Assembly: GCF_900099695.1 (NCBI RefSeq)
Contig: NZ_FNCY01000007.1
Coordinates: forward strand, 62,001 to 126,000
Origin: Propionivibrio dicarboxylicus
GTDB lineage: Bacteria; Pseudomonadota; Gammaproteobacteria; Burkholderiales; Rhodocyclaceae
Reading direction: 5' to 3'
DNA: 64,000 nt
Position numbers and translations under genes: made by a program. Positions 18,839 through 29,672 of this stretch are shown one piece after another. The notes beneath the pieces were generated by a model. That model made no database searches and had not been told where the DNA came from. It saw only the letters and a program-made list of their open reading frames with translations. Numbering within the stretch: the first letter of the stretch is position 1; every line of letters begins with the position of its first letter.

Positions 18839-19267
18839 ATGATTCCGACCCTCCTGCGTTCCATCATTCTAACCGCCGGACCGTTCGCCGCGATGGCCGC
18901 CCTTGCCGCCGGCCCAACGCCGCAGCGCGTCACCGCCATCGAAGCCCTCGACAAAGCCACGCTCTATCGCAAGAGCAACGCCTACCTCGGCTTTTCCTGC
19001 CGCACAGCACCGGAAGGCGATATCGAGTGGCTGAAAAAGGCACGGCTCGGCGATTCGGTATTTCTCGGCAAACACTCGTTCAAGGCCGGCGTCATCGAGG
19101 CAATCACCTTCACCGAAGATCTGCGCACCAAAGACGGCCGGGTGCTCGCCGCCAAAGGCGACACGCAGTGCGTGCTGGCCGCCGACGAACGCGCGCTGCC
19201 GTATGACGAGAAGCGCTGCGACGGCATGTGGGTGTTCATTCCCAAGTGCCGCGTCGTCGAACGCTGA
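18839..19267 (+). CDS. Conserved exported protein of unknown function
   Basis: 142 residues from ATG 18839. The frame is open upstream but this ATG yields a clean signal peptide: MIPTLLRSIILTAGPFAAMA followed by ALAAGPTP, with probable cleavage near residue 24. The mature part has three cysteines (SCRT, TQCV, KRCD) plus PKCR near the end, so two disulfides in the periplasm are possible. No catalytic motif or known domain is apparent to me. It stands alone between the divergent manC operon and parE. No ribosome-binding site is evident, so the exact start is less certain than the reading frame. Confidence 0.6.
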   Translation: MIPTLLRSIILTAGPFAAMAALAAGPTPQRVTAIEALDKATLYRKSNAYLGFSCRTAPEGDIEWLKKARLGDSVFLGKHSFKAGVIEAITFTEDLRTKDGRVLAAKGDTQCVLAADERALPYDEKRCDGMWVFIPKCRVVER

Positions 19268-19320
19268 TTTTGGCGCCTCACGAGAAAAACCGGCCAGCCT
19301 CCTTGCCCGGGGGTTTTCAG

Positions 19321-19326
19321 TATAAT
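19321..19326 (+). promoter_or_regulatory. Likely -10 element upstream of parE
   Basis: A perfect TATAAT at 19321-19326 followed by TCGCGC lies 78 bases before the parE ATG. The best -35-like hexamer (TTGCCC at 19303) is only 12 bases upstream, too close, so the -35 box is weak or unrecognised. The position supports a promoter for the parE-parC unit. Confidence 0.45.
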
Positions 19327-19403
19327 TCGCGCTTCTTCCGCACAACGCCCGACCCGGCCCGGCAGTCCTTTCCGGCCCGTGTCCTCTCTCGCATCAGGCC
19401 GCA

Positions 19404-21353
<1,950 letters not shown>

Positions 21354-21413
21354 CCACCCACCGCCGCCGAAGCGCAGCCGGTCTCCCATGATATTTCCGT
21401 CTTTGGACTCTAA

Positions 21414-23879
21414 ATGACGCACAAACACGACGACACCGCCACACCGGACCTGTTCGCCGACCTGGCAACGCCGGCGCCGTTGCCGACGGCCCAGGCCCCG
21501 GTCGCCGATACGCCCGCCGCGCCGCTCGCGACGCCAGTACCGCCGAGCGCCGAGCGCCAGACAGAGGCCAGCGCGCTGCCGCCCGGCCCACCGCCCCCGC
21601 CGGCCGTCACGATCACCACCGAGGACGATGGCGACAGCATCCTGCTGCACGAGACCGCCGCCCGCGACTATCTCGAATACGCGGTCGCCGTCGTCAAGGG
21701 CCGCGCGCTGCCCGACGTCAAGGACGGACAGAAGCCGGTGCAGCGCCGCGTGCTCTTCGCCATGCACGAACTCGGCCTCGCCGCCGGCGCCAAGCCGGTC
21801 AAGTCGGCGCGCGTCGTCGGCGACGTCATCGGTAAATACCATCCGCACGGCGATTCGTCGGCCTACGACGCGATGGTGCGTGTCGCCCAGCCCTTCTCGC
21901 TGCGCTATCCGCTCGTCGATGGCCAGGGCAATTTCGGCTCACGCGACGGCGACAACGCAGCGGCGATGCGCTACACCGAAGCACGCTTGACACCAATCGC
22001 CGAACTCCTGCTCGGCGAACTCGACGAAGGTACCGTCGACTTCCAGCCGAACTACGACGGCGCCTTCGACGAACCGGCCTTCCTGCCGGCACGCCTGCCG
22101 TTCTCGCTGCTCAACGGCGCCTCCGGTATCGCCGTCGGCATGGCCACCGAAATCCCGTCGCACAACCTGCAGGAGATCGCCAACGCCGCGATCTGCCTGA
22201 TCCAGAACCCGCAGGCCGACCTCGCCGAGCTGATGACGCACGTCCCCGGCCCGGATTATCCCGGCGGCGGACAGATCATCTCGACCCCGGCCGAAATCGC
22301 CAATGCCTATGCCAGCGGACGCGGCAGCCTGCGTGTGCGCGCCCGCTACGACTTCGAGGAAATGGCGCGCGGCGCCTGGCAACTCGTCGTCCGCGAACTG
22401 CCGCCGGGCGTCTCGAGCGCCAAGGTGCTTTCCGAAATCGGCGCGCTGATGAATCCCCAGCCGAAGCCCGGCAAGAAGGCGATCGAGCAGTCGGCAGCGC
22501 AACTCAAGGCGCTGTTCGCCTCGCAACTCGAACGCGCCCGCGACGAATCCGGCAAGGACGACGACATCCGCCTCGTCTTCGAACCGGTCAGCTCGCGCCT
22601 CGACCGCGAGGAATTCGTCGCGCTGCTGCTCGCTCACACGAGCCTCGAAACGACGGCGCCGATCAACCTCGTCGCCGTCGGCCTCGACGGCCGGCCATGC
22701 CAGAAGACGCTCGCCGACCTGATCGGCGAATGGTGCCGTTTCCGCCTGACGACGGTGCGCCGGCGCAGCGAATTCCGCCTCGCCAAGGCCAACGACCGCA
22801 TCCACATCCTCGAAGGCCGGCACATCGTCTTCCTCAACATCGACGAAGTCATCCGCCTGATCCGCGAATCGGACGAACCGAAGCCGGCGCTGATCGCGCG
22901 CTTCAAGCTCTCCGAGCGCCAGGCCGACGACATTCTCGAAATCCGCCTGCGTCAGCTGGCCCGGCTCGAAGGCATCAAGATCGAGCAGGAGCTGGAGAAA
23001 CTGCGCGCCGAGAAGGAAGACCTCGAAAAGCTGCTGGCCAGCGACACCCTGATGCGCCGGCTGGTGATCAGGGAAATCAAGGCCGACGCGACCAAGCACG
23101 GCGACGGGCGCCGCACGCTGATCGAAGCGGCGACGATGGCCTCGCGCTCCGAAGTCGCCGCCGTCGCCGACGAACCGGTAACGTTGATCGTCTCGGCAAA
23201 GGGCTGGGCGCGCGTACGCCAGGGGCATAACCTCGACCTCTCCGGCGTCGCCTACAAGGATGGCGACGGTCCCGGCGTCGCACTCGAATGCCGCTCGGTC
23301 GATTCGCTCGTCATTCTCTCGAACGAGGGCCGCGCCTTCACCGTGGCGGTCGCCGCGCTACCCGACGGACGCGGCATGGGCGCGCCGCTGCCATCCTTCG
23401 TCGACATGGGCAACAGCCGCATCGCGCATGTGCTCGTCGCCAAGCCCGAAGAAGAGTTCCTCGTCGCCAAGACCTCCGGCTACGGTTTCATCTGCAGCTA
23501 CGGCGACCTGCTCTCGCGCCAGAAGGCGGGCAAGGCCTTCCTCACGCTCGAGGACGATGCCGCCATCCTACCGCCGGCACGCGTCGCCGGTGCCGACCAT
23601 CTGGCCGCGCTCGCCGACGACGGCCGCCTGCTCGTCTTCCCGCTCGACCAGATGAAGAAGCTGTCGAGCGGCAAGGGCGTGCAGATCATCGGTCTCAAGG
23701 GCAAGGAAGCGCTGAAGGCGGCGATCGCCATCAAGGGCCCGGTCGTCGCCATCAAGGGCGTTTTCCGCAACAAGCCGAAGGAACTCCTGTCGGACGAGAA
23801 ACATCTCGGCCAGCGCGCCCGCCGCGGCGCCGCCGTCGGCCTCGTCAACACGCCGACGATCGAGGCGCTGCCGACATGA
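21414..23879 (+). CDS. parC: DNA topoisomerase IV subunit A
   Basis: 821 residues. The first about 65 residues are a Pro/Ala-rich, probably disordered extension before the conserved [20 protein letters not shown]. The quinolone-resistance-determining region is intact: [16 protein letters not shown] keeps the serine equivalent to E. coli Ser80 and has Asp at the position of Glu84. The active-site tyrosine is in [10 protein letters not shown]. The coiled-coil stretch [18 protein letters not shown] and a degenerate C-terminal beta-pinwheel follow. Its stop overlaps the next ATG (ATGA), so a hydrolase is translationally coupled to an essential topoisomerase gene, which is odd functionally. Confidence 0.95.
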   Translation: MTHKHDDTATPDLFADLATPAPLPTAQAPVADTPAAPLATPVPPSAERQTEASALPPGPPPPPAVTITTEDDGDSILLHETAARDYLEYAVAVVKGRALPDVKDGQKPVQRRVLFAMHELGLAAGAKPVKSARVVGDVIGKYHPHGDSSAYDAMVRVAQPFSLRYPLVDGQGNFGSRDGDNAAAMRYTEARLTPIAELLLGELDEGTVDFQPNYDGAFDEPAFLPARLPFSLLNGASGIAVGMATEIPSHNLQEIANAAICLIQNPQADLAELMTHVPGPDYPGGGQIISTPAEIANAYASGRGSLRVRARYDFEEMARGAWQLVVRELPPGVSSAKVLSEIGALMNPQPKPGKKAIEQSAAQLKALFASQLERARDESGKDDDIRLVFEPVSSRLDREEFVALLLAHTSLETTAPINLVAVGLDGRPCQKTLADLIGEWCRFRLTTVRRRSEFRLAKANDRIHILEGRHIVFLNIDEVIRLIRESDEPKPALIARFKLSERQADDILEIRLRQLARLEGIKIEQELEKLRAEKEDLEKLLASDTLMRRLVIREIKADATKHGDGRRTLIEAATMASRSEVAAVADEPVTLIVSAKGWARVRQGHNLDLSGVAYKDGDGPGVALECRSVDSLVILSNEGRAFTVAVAALPDGRGMGAPLPSFVDMGNSRIAHVLVAKPEEEFLVAKTSGYGFICSYGDLLSRQKAGKAFLTLEDDAAILPPARVAGADHLAALADDGRLLVFPLDQMKKLSSGKGVQIIGLKGKEALKAAIAIKGPVVAIKGVFRNKPKELLSDEKHLGQRARRGAAVGLVNTPTIEALPT

Positions 23880-24658
23880 TTCCGGGCGTCCGGCGGGCAC
23901 TGTTGGGGCTCGCCGGCGCCATGGCGCTAGCCACCACCGCACTGACCGCAAACGCGGCGTGGGACGCCGAACAGCTTGGCGCCGCCACCCGGATTTACCT
24001 GCCGGAAAGCGGCGGCACGCCGCCGCTGATGATCATCGTTCAGGGCACCGCGACTGTCGGCGAACGCGAGCGTGACTGGGCGCGCTGGTTTGCCGAACGC
24101 TCGATCGCCGCCGTCATCATCGACAGCGCCCGGCTGCGCGGGCGGCGCAATTTCGACGGCGTCAGCGCCAGCCAGGATTACTCGCATGACATCGTCGAGG
24201 TGCTCGGCTGGCTGGCCGCCGAGCGCGGCATCGACACCACGCGATTCGGCATCATCGGCTTCTCGCGCGGCGGCACCACGGTGCTTAACGCCGGAAAACA
24301 CTTCAGCCCGCCGACAGCGGCACCGGATCTGGTTTTTTCCTTTTATCCGGGATGGGCGTTCAGCTGCCCGAATACCCATGCCAATCCGGCCACGGCCATC
24401 CACGTATTCTATGGCGATGCCGACGAATACGGCCTCGACCAGGACTTGCAACAGGCCTGCAAGACGATGACGGAAAAATCGGCCAACGCGCATTTCCACG
24501 CCATCACCGGTGCGCATCACGGTTTCGACCAGCCCGGCGAGGGCTATTTCTCGTCAGGCCGCAAGTCGTTCCGCCGGAAATTTGACGCAACTGCGCGCGA
24601 CGACGCCCGCCGCATCGTTGCCGAGATCATCGACACGCAATGGCCGGCGCGACCCTAG
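23876..24658 (+). CDS. Secreted dienelactone-hydrolase-like alpha/beta hydrolase
   Basis: 260 residues from ATG 23876, overlapping the parC stop. The N-terminus ([20 protein letters not shown] then AWDAE) is a signal peptide, so the enzyme is likely periplasmic. The nucleophile elbow is GFSRGG, the acid is probably the Asp in [11 protein letters not shown], and the base is His in GAHHGFDQ. This catalytic order fits the dienelactone hydrolase family. Two cysteines (FSCPN, QQACKT) may form a disulfide. The natural substrate is unknown; ester or lactone hydrolysis is inferred from the family. Confidence 0.8.
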   Translation: MIPGVRRALLGLAGAMALATTALTANAAWDAEQLGAATRIYLPESGGTPPLMIIVQGTATVGERERDWARWFAERSIAAVIIDSARLRGRRNFDGVSASQDYSHDIVEVLGWLAAERGIDTTRFGIIGFSRGGTTVLNAGKHFSPPTAAPDLVFSFYPGWAFSCPNTHANPATAIHVFYGDADEYGLDQDLQQACKTMTEKSANAHFHAITGAHHGFDQPGEGYFSSGRKSFRRKFDATARDDARRIVAEIIDTQWPARP

Positions 24659-24710
24659 GGGGTCATTCCCCACCCGCATCAAACCGCGATGACGCGCTCA
24701 GGCGGCACGG

Positions 24711-25361
24711 CTAGAAACGCCCCATCCCACCGCCCATCCCGCCCCCCATGCCGCCGCGGCCACCCTGACCGCCGCGACCGCCCTGTCCCGCTCCGCCGCT
24801 TGCGCCGGCACGGTCGCCGCCGCTCTGGATCACCAGCCCGGAATAGAGCGCCGGGACGGTCGCCGCGAGGCGCTGGTCGGCGATCGTCTTCTGCCCCTCG
24901 TCGAGCGATTGATAGAGCGTCGTCGCACATTCGGCGATCTCTTCCATCGCCGTCAGGCGATTACGCACAACGTCGACCTTGCCGTTGATGAGTTGCAGCG
25001 CGGTGCGCGGGGTCGTCGCATAGAGTTCCTGCTTGACCTGATCGGCCATCAGCGCGCCAACACTGGCCTGATAGGCGTCCCACAGCACCGCCTGCTTCGG
25101 CGTCAACTTGAGCGCCATCGCCGTGTCGACGAGTTGCTCCTGGATCTGCTCGATCGGCGACTTGAAGGCAGCCCCCTGGCTCATGCCCCGCTCGCTGCCG
25201 GGACCACCCATTCCACCGTCCATCCCGCCCCCGGGGCCACCCATCCCGCCTTGGCCGCCGCCGGGTCCACCCGGACCGCCACCGCCGTAGGGGGTGGCGC
25301 AGGCGGTCAGAACGAGGATCCCGGCAAGGGCGGCCGAGCGGGCGAAAATTCGGGCGGTCAT
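24711..25361 (-). CDS. Spy/CpxP-like (LTxxQ) lipoprotein with glycine-rich termini
   Basis: 216 residues from ATG 25361, with GGAG seven bases upstream. AALAGILVLTACATP is a lipoprotein signal with lipobox LTAC. After it comes a Gly/Pro/Met-rich stretch of about 35 residues, then a helical core with ALKLTPKQAVLWDAYQASV, which carries the LTxxQ signature of Spy/CpxP periplasmic chaperones. A second, serine-free Gly/Arg/Met-rich tail made of GGRGG, GGMGG and similar units ends the protein. A membrane-tethered role in envelope or metal stress is plausible. Convergent with the hydrolase gene and divergent from the acid phosphatase gene. Confidence 0.72.
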   Translation of the reverse strand: MTARIFARSAALAGILVLTACATPYGGGGPGGPGGGQGGMGGPGGGMDGGMGGPGSERGMSQGAAFKSPIEQIQEQLVDTAMALKLTPKQAVLWDAYQASVGALMADQVKQELYATTPRTALQLINGKVDVVRNRLTAMEEIAECATTLYQSLDEGQKTIADQRLAATVPALYSGLVIQSGGDRAGASGGAGQGGRGGQGGRGGMGGGMGGGMGRF

Positions 25362-25501
25362 GGTCTGTCTCCGTTGATTCGATACCGCAGCGATTGTGCC
25401 GCGAAGCGCCCCGACGCTGACGCCAACAATGGCAAAAGACGGTAAAGAATGGTTGGCAAGCTGGGTACAATGGCGCATCGAATTCGCCCCTCAAGCCCCT
25501 C

Positions 25502-26314
25502 ATGAAGACCTCCACGCTGCGCTGGCTGACGATCGCCACGCTCCTCTTCGCCGGCTGCGCCGAACTGCCGCCCTCGACGACGCCGAAAAGCCTGCCGGGC
25601 GGCCGTCCCGACCACGTCATCGGTTACCTCCAGCCCGACCGCATTCCCGACAGCCGGACCTTCCTGCCGGCGCCGCCGACGCAAGACAGCGCCGCCTTCG
25701 CCGCCGACGAAGCGGCCTACCGGCGTACACGCACACTGCGCGACACGCCGCGCTGGACCCTGGCGCAGGCCGACGCCGAACTTCGTTTCCCGCAGGCCGC
25801 CGGCGCGTTTTCCTGCGCCCTCGGCCAGACGATCTCGGTGCAGGAAACGCCGCACCTCGCCGCCCTGCTCAGCCGACTGCGCGCTGACGTGGCGCTCACC
25901 GGCGCCGGCGCCAAGAAGCATTTCCAGCGCCAGCGCCCCTATCTCGCGCACGGCGACACGAGTTGCACGCCCGAGGAAAAGCACAAGGCCGATTCCTTCC
26001 CGTCGAGCCACGCCGCCATCGGCTGGGCCTGGGCGCTGATGCTCGCCGAACTCGCACCGGAACGCCGCGACGTTCTCCTCAAGCGCGGCCTCGCCTTCGG
26101 CGACAGCCGTGTCATCTGCGGCGTGCACTGGCAAAGCGATGTCGACGCCGGCCGCCTCGTCGGCGCCGCCGCCTTCAGCCTGCTGCATGCCGAAGCGGAG
26201 TTCGTCCGGCAGATGCGCTTCGCCGCCAGGGAAATCCGTCCGCCGCAAGCCGGCCAGGCGCCGACGGCCGAATGCGCCACTGAACTCGGGACGCTGGACA
26301 TCACGCCCCGATAG
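25502..26314 (+). CDS. Class A non-specific acid phosphatase (PAP2 superfamily), lipoprotein
   Basis: 270 residues. TIATLLFAGCAELPP gives a lipobox (FAGC), so the protein is probably lipid-anchored. The three PAP2 motifs are in order: KKHFQRQRP (Kx6RP), PSSHA and SRVICGVHWQSD (SRx5Hx3D). The GVHW form is typical of PhoN-type class A enzymes. It hydrolyses phosphomonoesters in the periplasm through a phosphohistidine intermediate. It is transcribed away from the Spy-like gene across a 140-base spacer. The next gene on this strand is a cytochrome, with no obvious functional link. Confidence 0.9.
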   Translation: MKTSTLRWLTIATLLFAGCAELPPSTTPKSLPGGRPDHVIGYLQPDRIPDSRTFLPAPPTQDSAAFAADEAAYRRTRTLRDTPRWTLAQADAELRFPQAAGAFSCALGQTISVQETPHLAALLSRLRADVALTGAGAKKHFQRQRPYLAHGDTSCTPEEKHKADSFPSSHAAIGWAWALMLAELAPERRDVLLKRGLAFGDSRVICGVHWQSDVDAGRLVGAAAFSLLHAEAEFVRQMRFAAREIRPPQAGQAPTAECATELGTLDITPR

Positions 26315-26357
26315 GCCGATTCCCAACTCCGTTTATTGAGAACTTTTCGCATTTCAG

Positions 26358-26420
26358 CCGGTCTGTGAGGCAGTGGCGGCACGCGGCCGCCTTTAGCCAG
26401 AATCCATCTCAGACCGGGGA
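26358..26420 (+). promoter_or_regulatory. Nested inverted repeats covering the ribosome-binding site of the cytochrome gene
   Basis: An outer pair, CCGGTCTG (26358-26365) and CAGACCGG (26410-26417), encloses an inner hairpin GGCGGC/GCCGCC (26375-26380 and 26386-26391, loop of five). The right outer arm overlaps GGGGA at 26416-26420, the likely ribosome-binding site six bases before ATG 26427. The inner hairpin is followed by TTTAG and could also be a weak terminator for the phosphatase gene. Regulatory use is inference. Confidence 0.35.
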
Positions 26421-26426
26421 ATTTGC

Positions 26427-26900
26427 ATGCATAAGACCAAGGGAATCCTCCTGCTCGCCGCGGCGCTCGCCAGCGGTGCGGCGGGAGCCAGCGAAGTCAC
26501 CTACCGCAACGATGTCGCGCCGCTCATCCAGCGCCAGTGCTTTGAATGCCACGACGGCAACTCGCCGTCGATCGTCCAGTTCAAAACCGACGAGGACGGC
26601 TACAAGAAGAAAAAGCTCGGTCCGCGACTCGACACCTACGCCGACCTCAGCGCACTGATCGTCTGGCCCGACACCGGCGCGCTGATGCGCCGACTCGACG
26701 ACGGCAGCGGTACGCCCGACAAGAAGCCCGGCAACATGTACAAGCACCTCGGCGAAACCGAAGCGGAACGCCAGGCCAACCTCGCCACGCTCAAGGCCTG
26801 GATCGGCGAAGGCGGCTGGAATCTCAACCGCTGGAAGAAGCGCGGCGACGTGCCGGCCATCACCAAGGAACAACTCGACACGCTCAAGCTGAACTACTAG
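26427..26900 (+). CDS. Exported mono-haem cytochrome c
   Basis: 157 residues. KGILLLAAALASGAAGA is a signal peptide, so the protein is periplasmic. One haem-binding motif, CFECH, is at residues 38-42 after YRNDVAPLIQRQ, a context typical of planctomycete-type and related small cytochromes. A distal axial methionine could be in GNMYKHLG. Basic stretches such as KKKKLG and RWKKRG may dock a redox partner. The function within the respiratory chain cannot be told. Ribosome-binding site GGGGA is six bases before the ATG. Confidence 0.82.
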   Translation: MHKTKGILLLAAALASGAAGASEVTYRNDVAPLIQRQCFECHDGNSPSIVQFKTDEDGYKKKKLGPRLDTYADLSALIVWPDTGALMRRLDDGSGTPDKKPGNMYKHLGETEAERQANLATLKAWIGEGGWNLNRWKKRGDVPAITKEQLDTLKLNY

Positions 26901-27217
26901 GCGCCTGTTGCGGCAGGGTTCGCCGGCCGGACCGTCCCGGGACGCGTCCGGCCGATCGTCTGTTTAATACATCGACAAAATCTTCAACTAACGACAAAAG
27001 AGTCGACTATTTAGAATCATCGCTAGCCGGTAGAATGGCGACATGAATCGTCATCAACCGGCCTCGTCGCCGCGTCCCTCCGCCCATTCGCCGCCCTCCG
27101 GCGACCTGTGTCTGCGCCCTCGGTAACGCCTCGTCGCTCTTCGCTTCGGCGTTCCATATCGAATTTTTACCGACGCACGATGTCTGTCCCGCTATCGGGA
27201 ACACATCGGGGAAGCCT
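26901..27217. other. Intergenic region between cytochrome c and metal-efflux genes
   Basis: 317 bases. The left part (26902-26954) contains a copy of the dispersed palindromic repeat and a strong hairpin. A less GC-rich part at 26965-27035 has two TAGAAT-like hexamers and probably holds the promoter of the efflux operon. A 28-codon open frame at 27043-27126 exists but lacks support. No metal-regulator binding site could be named. Confidence 0.4.
26924..26954 (+). terminator. Possible hairpin terminator after cytochrome c
   Basis: CGGCCGGAC (26924-26932) pairs perfectly with GTCCGGCCG (26946-26954), and the interior CGTCCCGGGACG is itself palindromic. The tail ATCGTCTGTTTAAT is only moderately T-rich, so termination may be weak or the hairpin may serve as part of a repeat element. 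Confidence 0.45.
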
Positions 27218-28495
27218 ATGTTTTTCTCAAAACGCCTCTTTTTTTCCGTACTTGCCCTCCCGGCCTGTCTGGCCATGGCGGCAGCGCCCGCCGCCGAGCC
27301 GCCGGCCGGCGCATCCTACTCGCTCGACCAGCTGATCACGCTGACGCTCGAACACAACCGCGGGTTGCGTGCCGCCGGCGATCTCGTCGACGCGGCGCGG
27401 GCCGGCATCGATAGCGCCCAGGCCTTTCCGAACCCGGAAGTCGAAACGGTGCACGGCAGCGTCCGCATGCGCCAACCGGGCGTCACCGAGGGCGACAGCC
27501 GCGCCATCTGGGTGTCGCAGCGCATCGACTATCCCTGGCTGCGCAGCGCCCGTATCGGCGCCGCCGACGCCGGTTTCGACGCCGCCCGGGCCGAGGCCCG
27601 GCACACCCGCAACGAACTCCTGGCGCGACTGCGCTATCGCTTCTACGAACTGCTGCGCTACGAAGCCGAACTGAAAGCGGCGCACGACGACGAAACGACG
27701 ATCGAGCAGATCGCCCATCGCATCCAGATCAAGGTCGATACCGGCGAATCGCCGCGTTTCGAGGCGATCAAGGCCGAAACGGAATTGCTCAGCGCCCGCA
27801 AGATGGTGCAAAGCGCGGAACTTCGCCTGCACCAGGCCCGCGCGACGCTGCGCCAGCTTGTCGGTACGTCGCTGCCGCACAATTTCCGCGTCGCCGGAAC
27901 GCTCGACGACAAGGTCGCCGTACCGCCGCTCGAAACGCTGCTGGCCGAAGTGCAGGAACGCAATCCGGATCTCGCCCGCCAGCGCGCGCTGACGCGCCAG
28001 GCCGAGAACCTGCGCGACCACGAGCGCCGGCTGCGCTGGCCGGCGCTGACTGTGCGCGGCGGCTATGACCAGACCCCCGACACCCGCGACAACCGCATCG
28101 GCGTCGTCCTGACGCTGCCGCTCTGGGATCGCCGTAGCGGACCGGTGGCCGAAGCCGAGGCGCGCCTGTCGCGGGCGCGCAACGAGGAGGCGCAGCAGGA
28201 ATTCACGCTGCAGCAAAACCTCGAAGTCGCCTGGCAGCAATGGCAGATTGCCGCCTCGCAGGTGCAGGCGCTGCAATCGGGCATCCTGCGCCAGGCCGAA
28301 GCGGCGCTGCGCATCGCCGAAGCCGCCTACCGCTACGGCGAGCGCGGCATTCTCGACTATCTCGATGCCCAGCGCGTCTATCGCGCCGCCCGTAACGAAC
28401 TCATCGCCGCCCGCTTCGACCAGCAAGTCGCCAGCCTCGAAATCGACCGCCTGCGCGCCACGCTGGCCCAATCCTCGCCGACCGCCGAACCATGA
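27218..28495 (+). CDS. czcC: TolC-family outer-membrane factor of a metal efflux system
   Basis: 425 residues. KRLFFSVLALPACLAMAAAP is a signal peptide. Two long helical OEP repeats follow; the first begins YSLDQLITLTLEHNRGLRAAG and contains AQAFPNPEVET, the second has ERNPDLARQRALTRQAENL and RIGVVLTLPLWDRRSGP. RYGERGILDYLDAQRVY near the end is the conserved second-repeat block. It forms the trimeric outer-membrane channel for the RND pump encoded next. Its stop overlaps the ATG of the adaptor gene by four bases. The ordering outer membrane-adaptor-pump matches CzcCBA. Confidence 0.9.
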   Translation: MFFSKRLFFSVLALPACLAMAAAPAAEPPAGASYSLDQLITLTLEHNRGLRAAGDLVDAARAGIDSAQAFPNPEVETVHGSVRMRQPGVTEGDSRAIWVSQRIDYPWLRSARIGAADAGFDAARAEARHTRNELLARLRYRFYELLRYEAELKAAHDDETTIEQIAHRIQIKVDTGESPRFEAIKAETELLSARKMVQSAELRLHQARATLRQLVGTSLPHNFRVAGTLDDKVAVPPLETLLAEVQERNPDLARQRALTRQAENLRDHERRLRWPALTVRGGYDQTPDTRDNRIGVVLTLPLWDRRSGPVAEAEARLSRARNEEAQQEFTLQQNLEVAWQQWQIAASQVQALQSGILRQAEAALRIAEAAYRYGERGILDYLDAQRVYRAARNELIAARFDQQVASLEIDRLRATLAQSSPTAEP

Positions 28496-29670
28496 AAACG
28501 ACCCGATTCGCTCCGACCGTCCACGCCCTCGCCTACGTCTTCATCGCGCTCACGTTCGCCCTTATCCTCGCCGGCTGCGGCAAGCAGAAGCCCGGCGAAA
28601 CCGGCAACACGCCGCCGCCCGATCCCAACGTCGTCACTGCACCGGAAACGCTGAACGGCGTGCTCAAGGTGGCCGAGGTCGGCACTGCGCCGATCAGCGA
28701 CACACTGCGCGTCGCCGGCCGCGTCGATTTCGACGAACAACATGTCGCCCGCATCGGCGCGCCGATCACCGGTCGCGTCGTCGAACTGCTGGCGGAGACA
28801 GGACAGGCCGTCACGCAGGGCCAGCCGCTCGCACGTCTGCACAGCGTCGAACTCGGCAACGCCCAGCTCGCTTACGTCAAGTCGTCGGCGCAGGCCAAAT
28901 TGCAGGCGCAAAGTGCCGCCCGCGCACGCCTGCTCTTCGATTCCGATGTCATCGGCGCGGCCGAGCTGCAGCGGCGCGAATCGGAATATGCGATCGCCAG
29001 GGCCGAACAGCAGGCCGCCGCCGACCAGTTGCGCGTGCTCGGCGTCGGCGCGCGCGAACTCGACACCATCGCCGCCAGCGGCGGCATCAATTCGGTCGCC
29101 CCGGTCATCGCCACGCTCTCCGGCGTCGTCGTCGAACGCAAGGTCGTCAAGGGACTCGTCGTGCAGCCGGCCGACGCACTATTCACCGTCGCCGACCTCT
29201 CGCGCGTCTGGGTGATCGCCCAGGTGCCCGAGGCCGAAAGCGGCGCCGTCCACACCGGCCAGACCGTCGAGGTCGAGGTGCCGGCGCTCGGCAACGTCAA
29301 GCGCCGGGCCAAGCTCATCTTCGTCAGCGACATTGTCCATCCGGAAACGCGGACGATCACGGTGCGCACCGAGATGGACAATCCCGACCGCGAACTCAAG
29401 CCGGCGATGCTGGCGACGATGCTGATCCAGTCGCGGCCGCAGGAACGGCTGGTGGTGCCGACCCAGGCCATCGTGCGCGAGGAAAACGTCGATTACGTCT
29501 TCGTCGACGAGGGCGAGCGGCGCTATCGACTGACGCGCGTGCGCCTGCGCGGCGACCACCAGGGCGTGCAGATCGTCGAACAGGGGCTGCGACCGGGTGA
29601 CCGCGTCGTCGTCGAGGGCGCCTTCCACCTCAACAACGAGCGCAAACGCGCCGAACTCGAAGGGTCCTGA
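28492..29670 (+). CDS. czcB: RND periplasmic adaptor (membrane fusion protein), CzcB-like
   Basis: 392 residues. The N-terminus has a hydrophobic helix ending in a lipobox (FALILAGCGKQK), so the adaptor is probably lipid-anchored. GRVDFDEQHVARIGAPITGRV and the barrel-sandwich/lipoyl stretch AETGQAVTQGQPLARLHSVEL are typical of CusB/CzcB members. A helical hairpin rich in Ala, Gln and Arg follows, then the beta-barrel with TVEVEVPALGN. No His- or Met-rich metal-binding tail is present. Starts by ATGA overlap with the outer-membrane gene, ends two bases before the pump gene. Confidence 0.9.
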   Translation: MKTTRFAPTVHALAYVFIALTFALILAGCGKQKPGETGNTPPPDPNVVTAPETLNGVLKVAEVGTAPISDTLRVAGRVDFDEQHVARIGAPITGRVVELLAETGQAVTQGQPLARLHSVELGNAQLAYVKSSAQAKLQAQSAARARLLFDSDVIGAAELQRRESEYAIARAEQQAAADQLRVLGVGARELDTIAASGGINSVAPVIATLSGVVVERKVVKGLVVQPADALFTVADLSRVWVIAQVPEAESGAVHTGQTVEVEVPALGNVKRRAKLIFVSDIVHPETRTITVRTEMDNPDRELKPAMLATMLIQSRPQERLVVPTQAIVREENVDYVFVDEGERRYRLTRVRLRGDHQGVQIVEQGLRPGDRVVVEGAFHLNNERKRAELEGS

Positions 29671-29672
29671 GC

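Noticed and set aside
27043-27126. Possible 27-residue leader peptide before the efflux operon
   Set aside because: No ribosome-binding site, no attenuator-like hairpins after it, and Pro/Arg/Ser content typical of chance frames.
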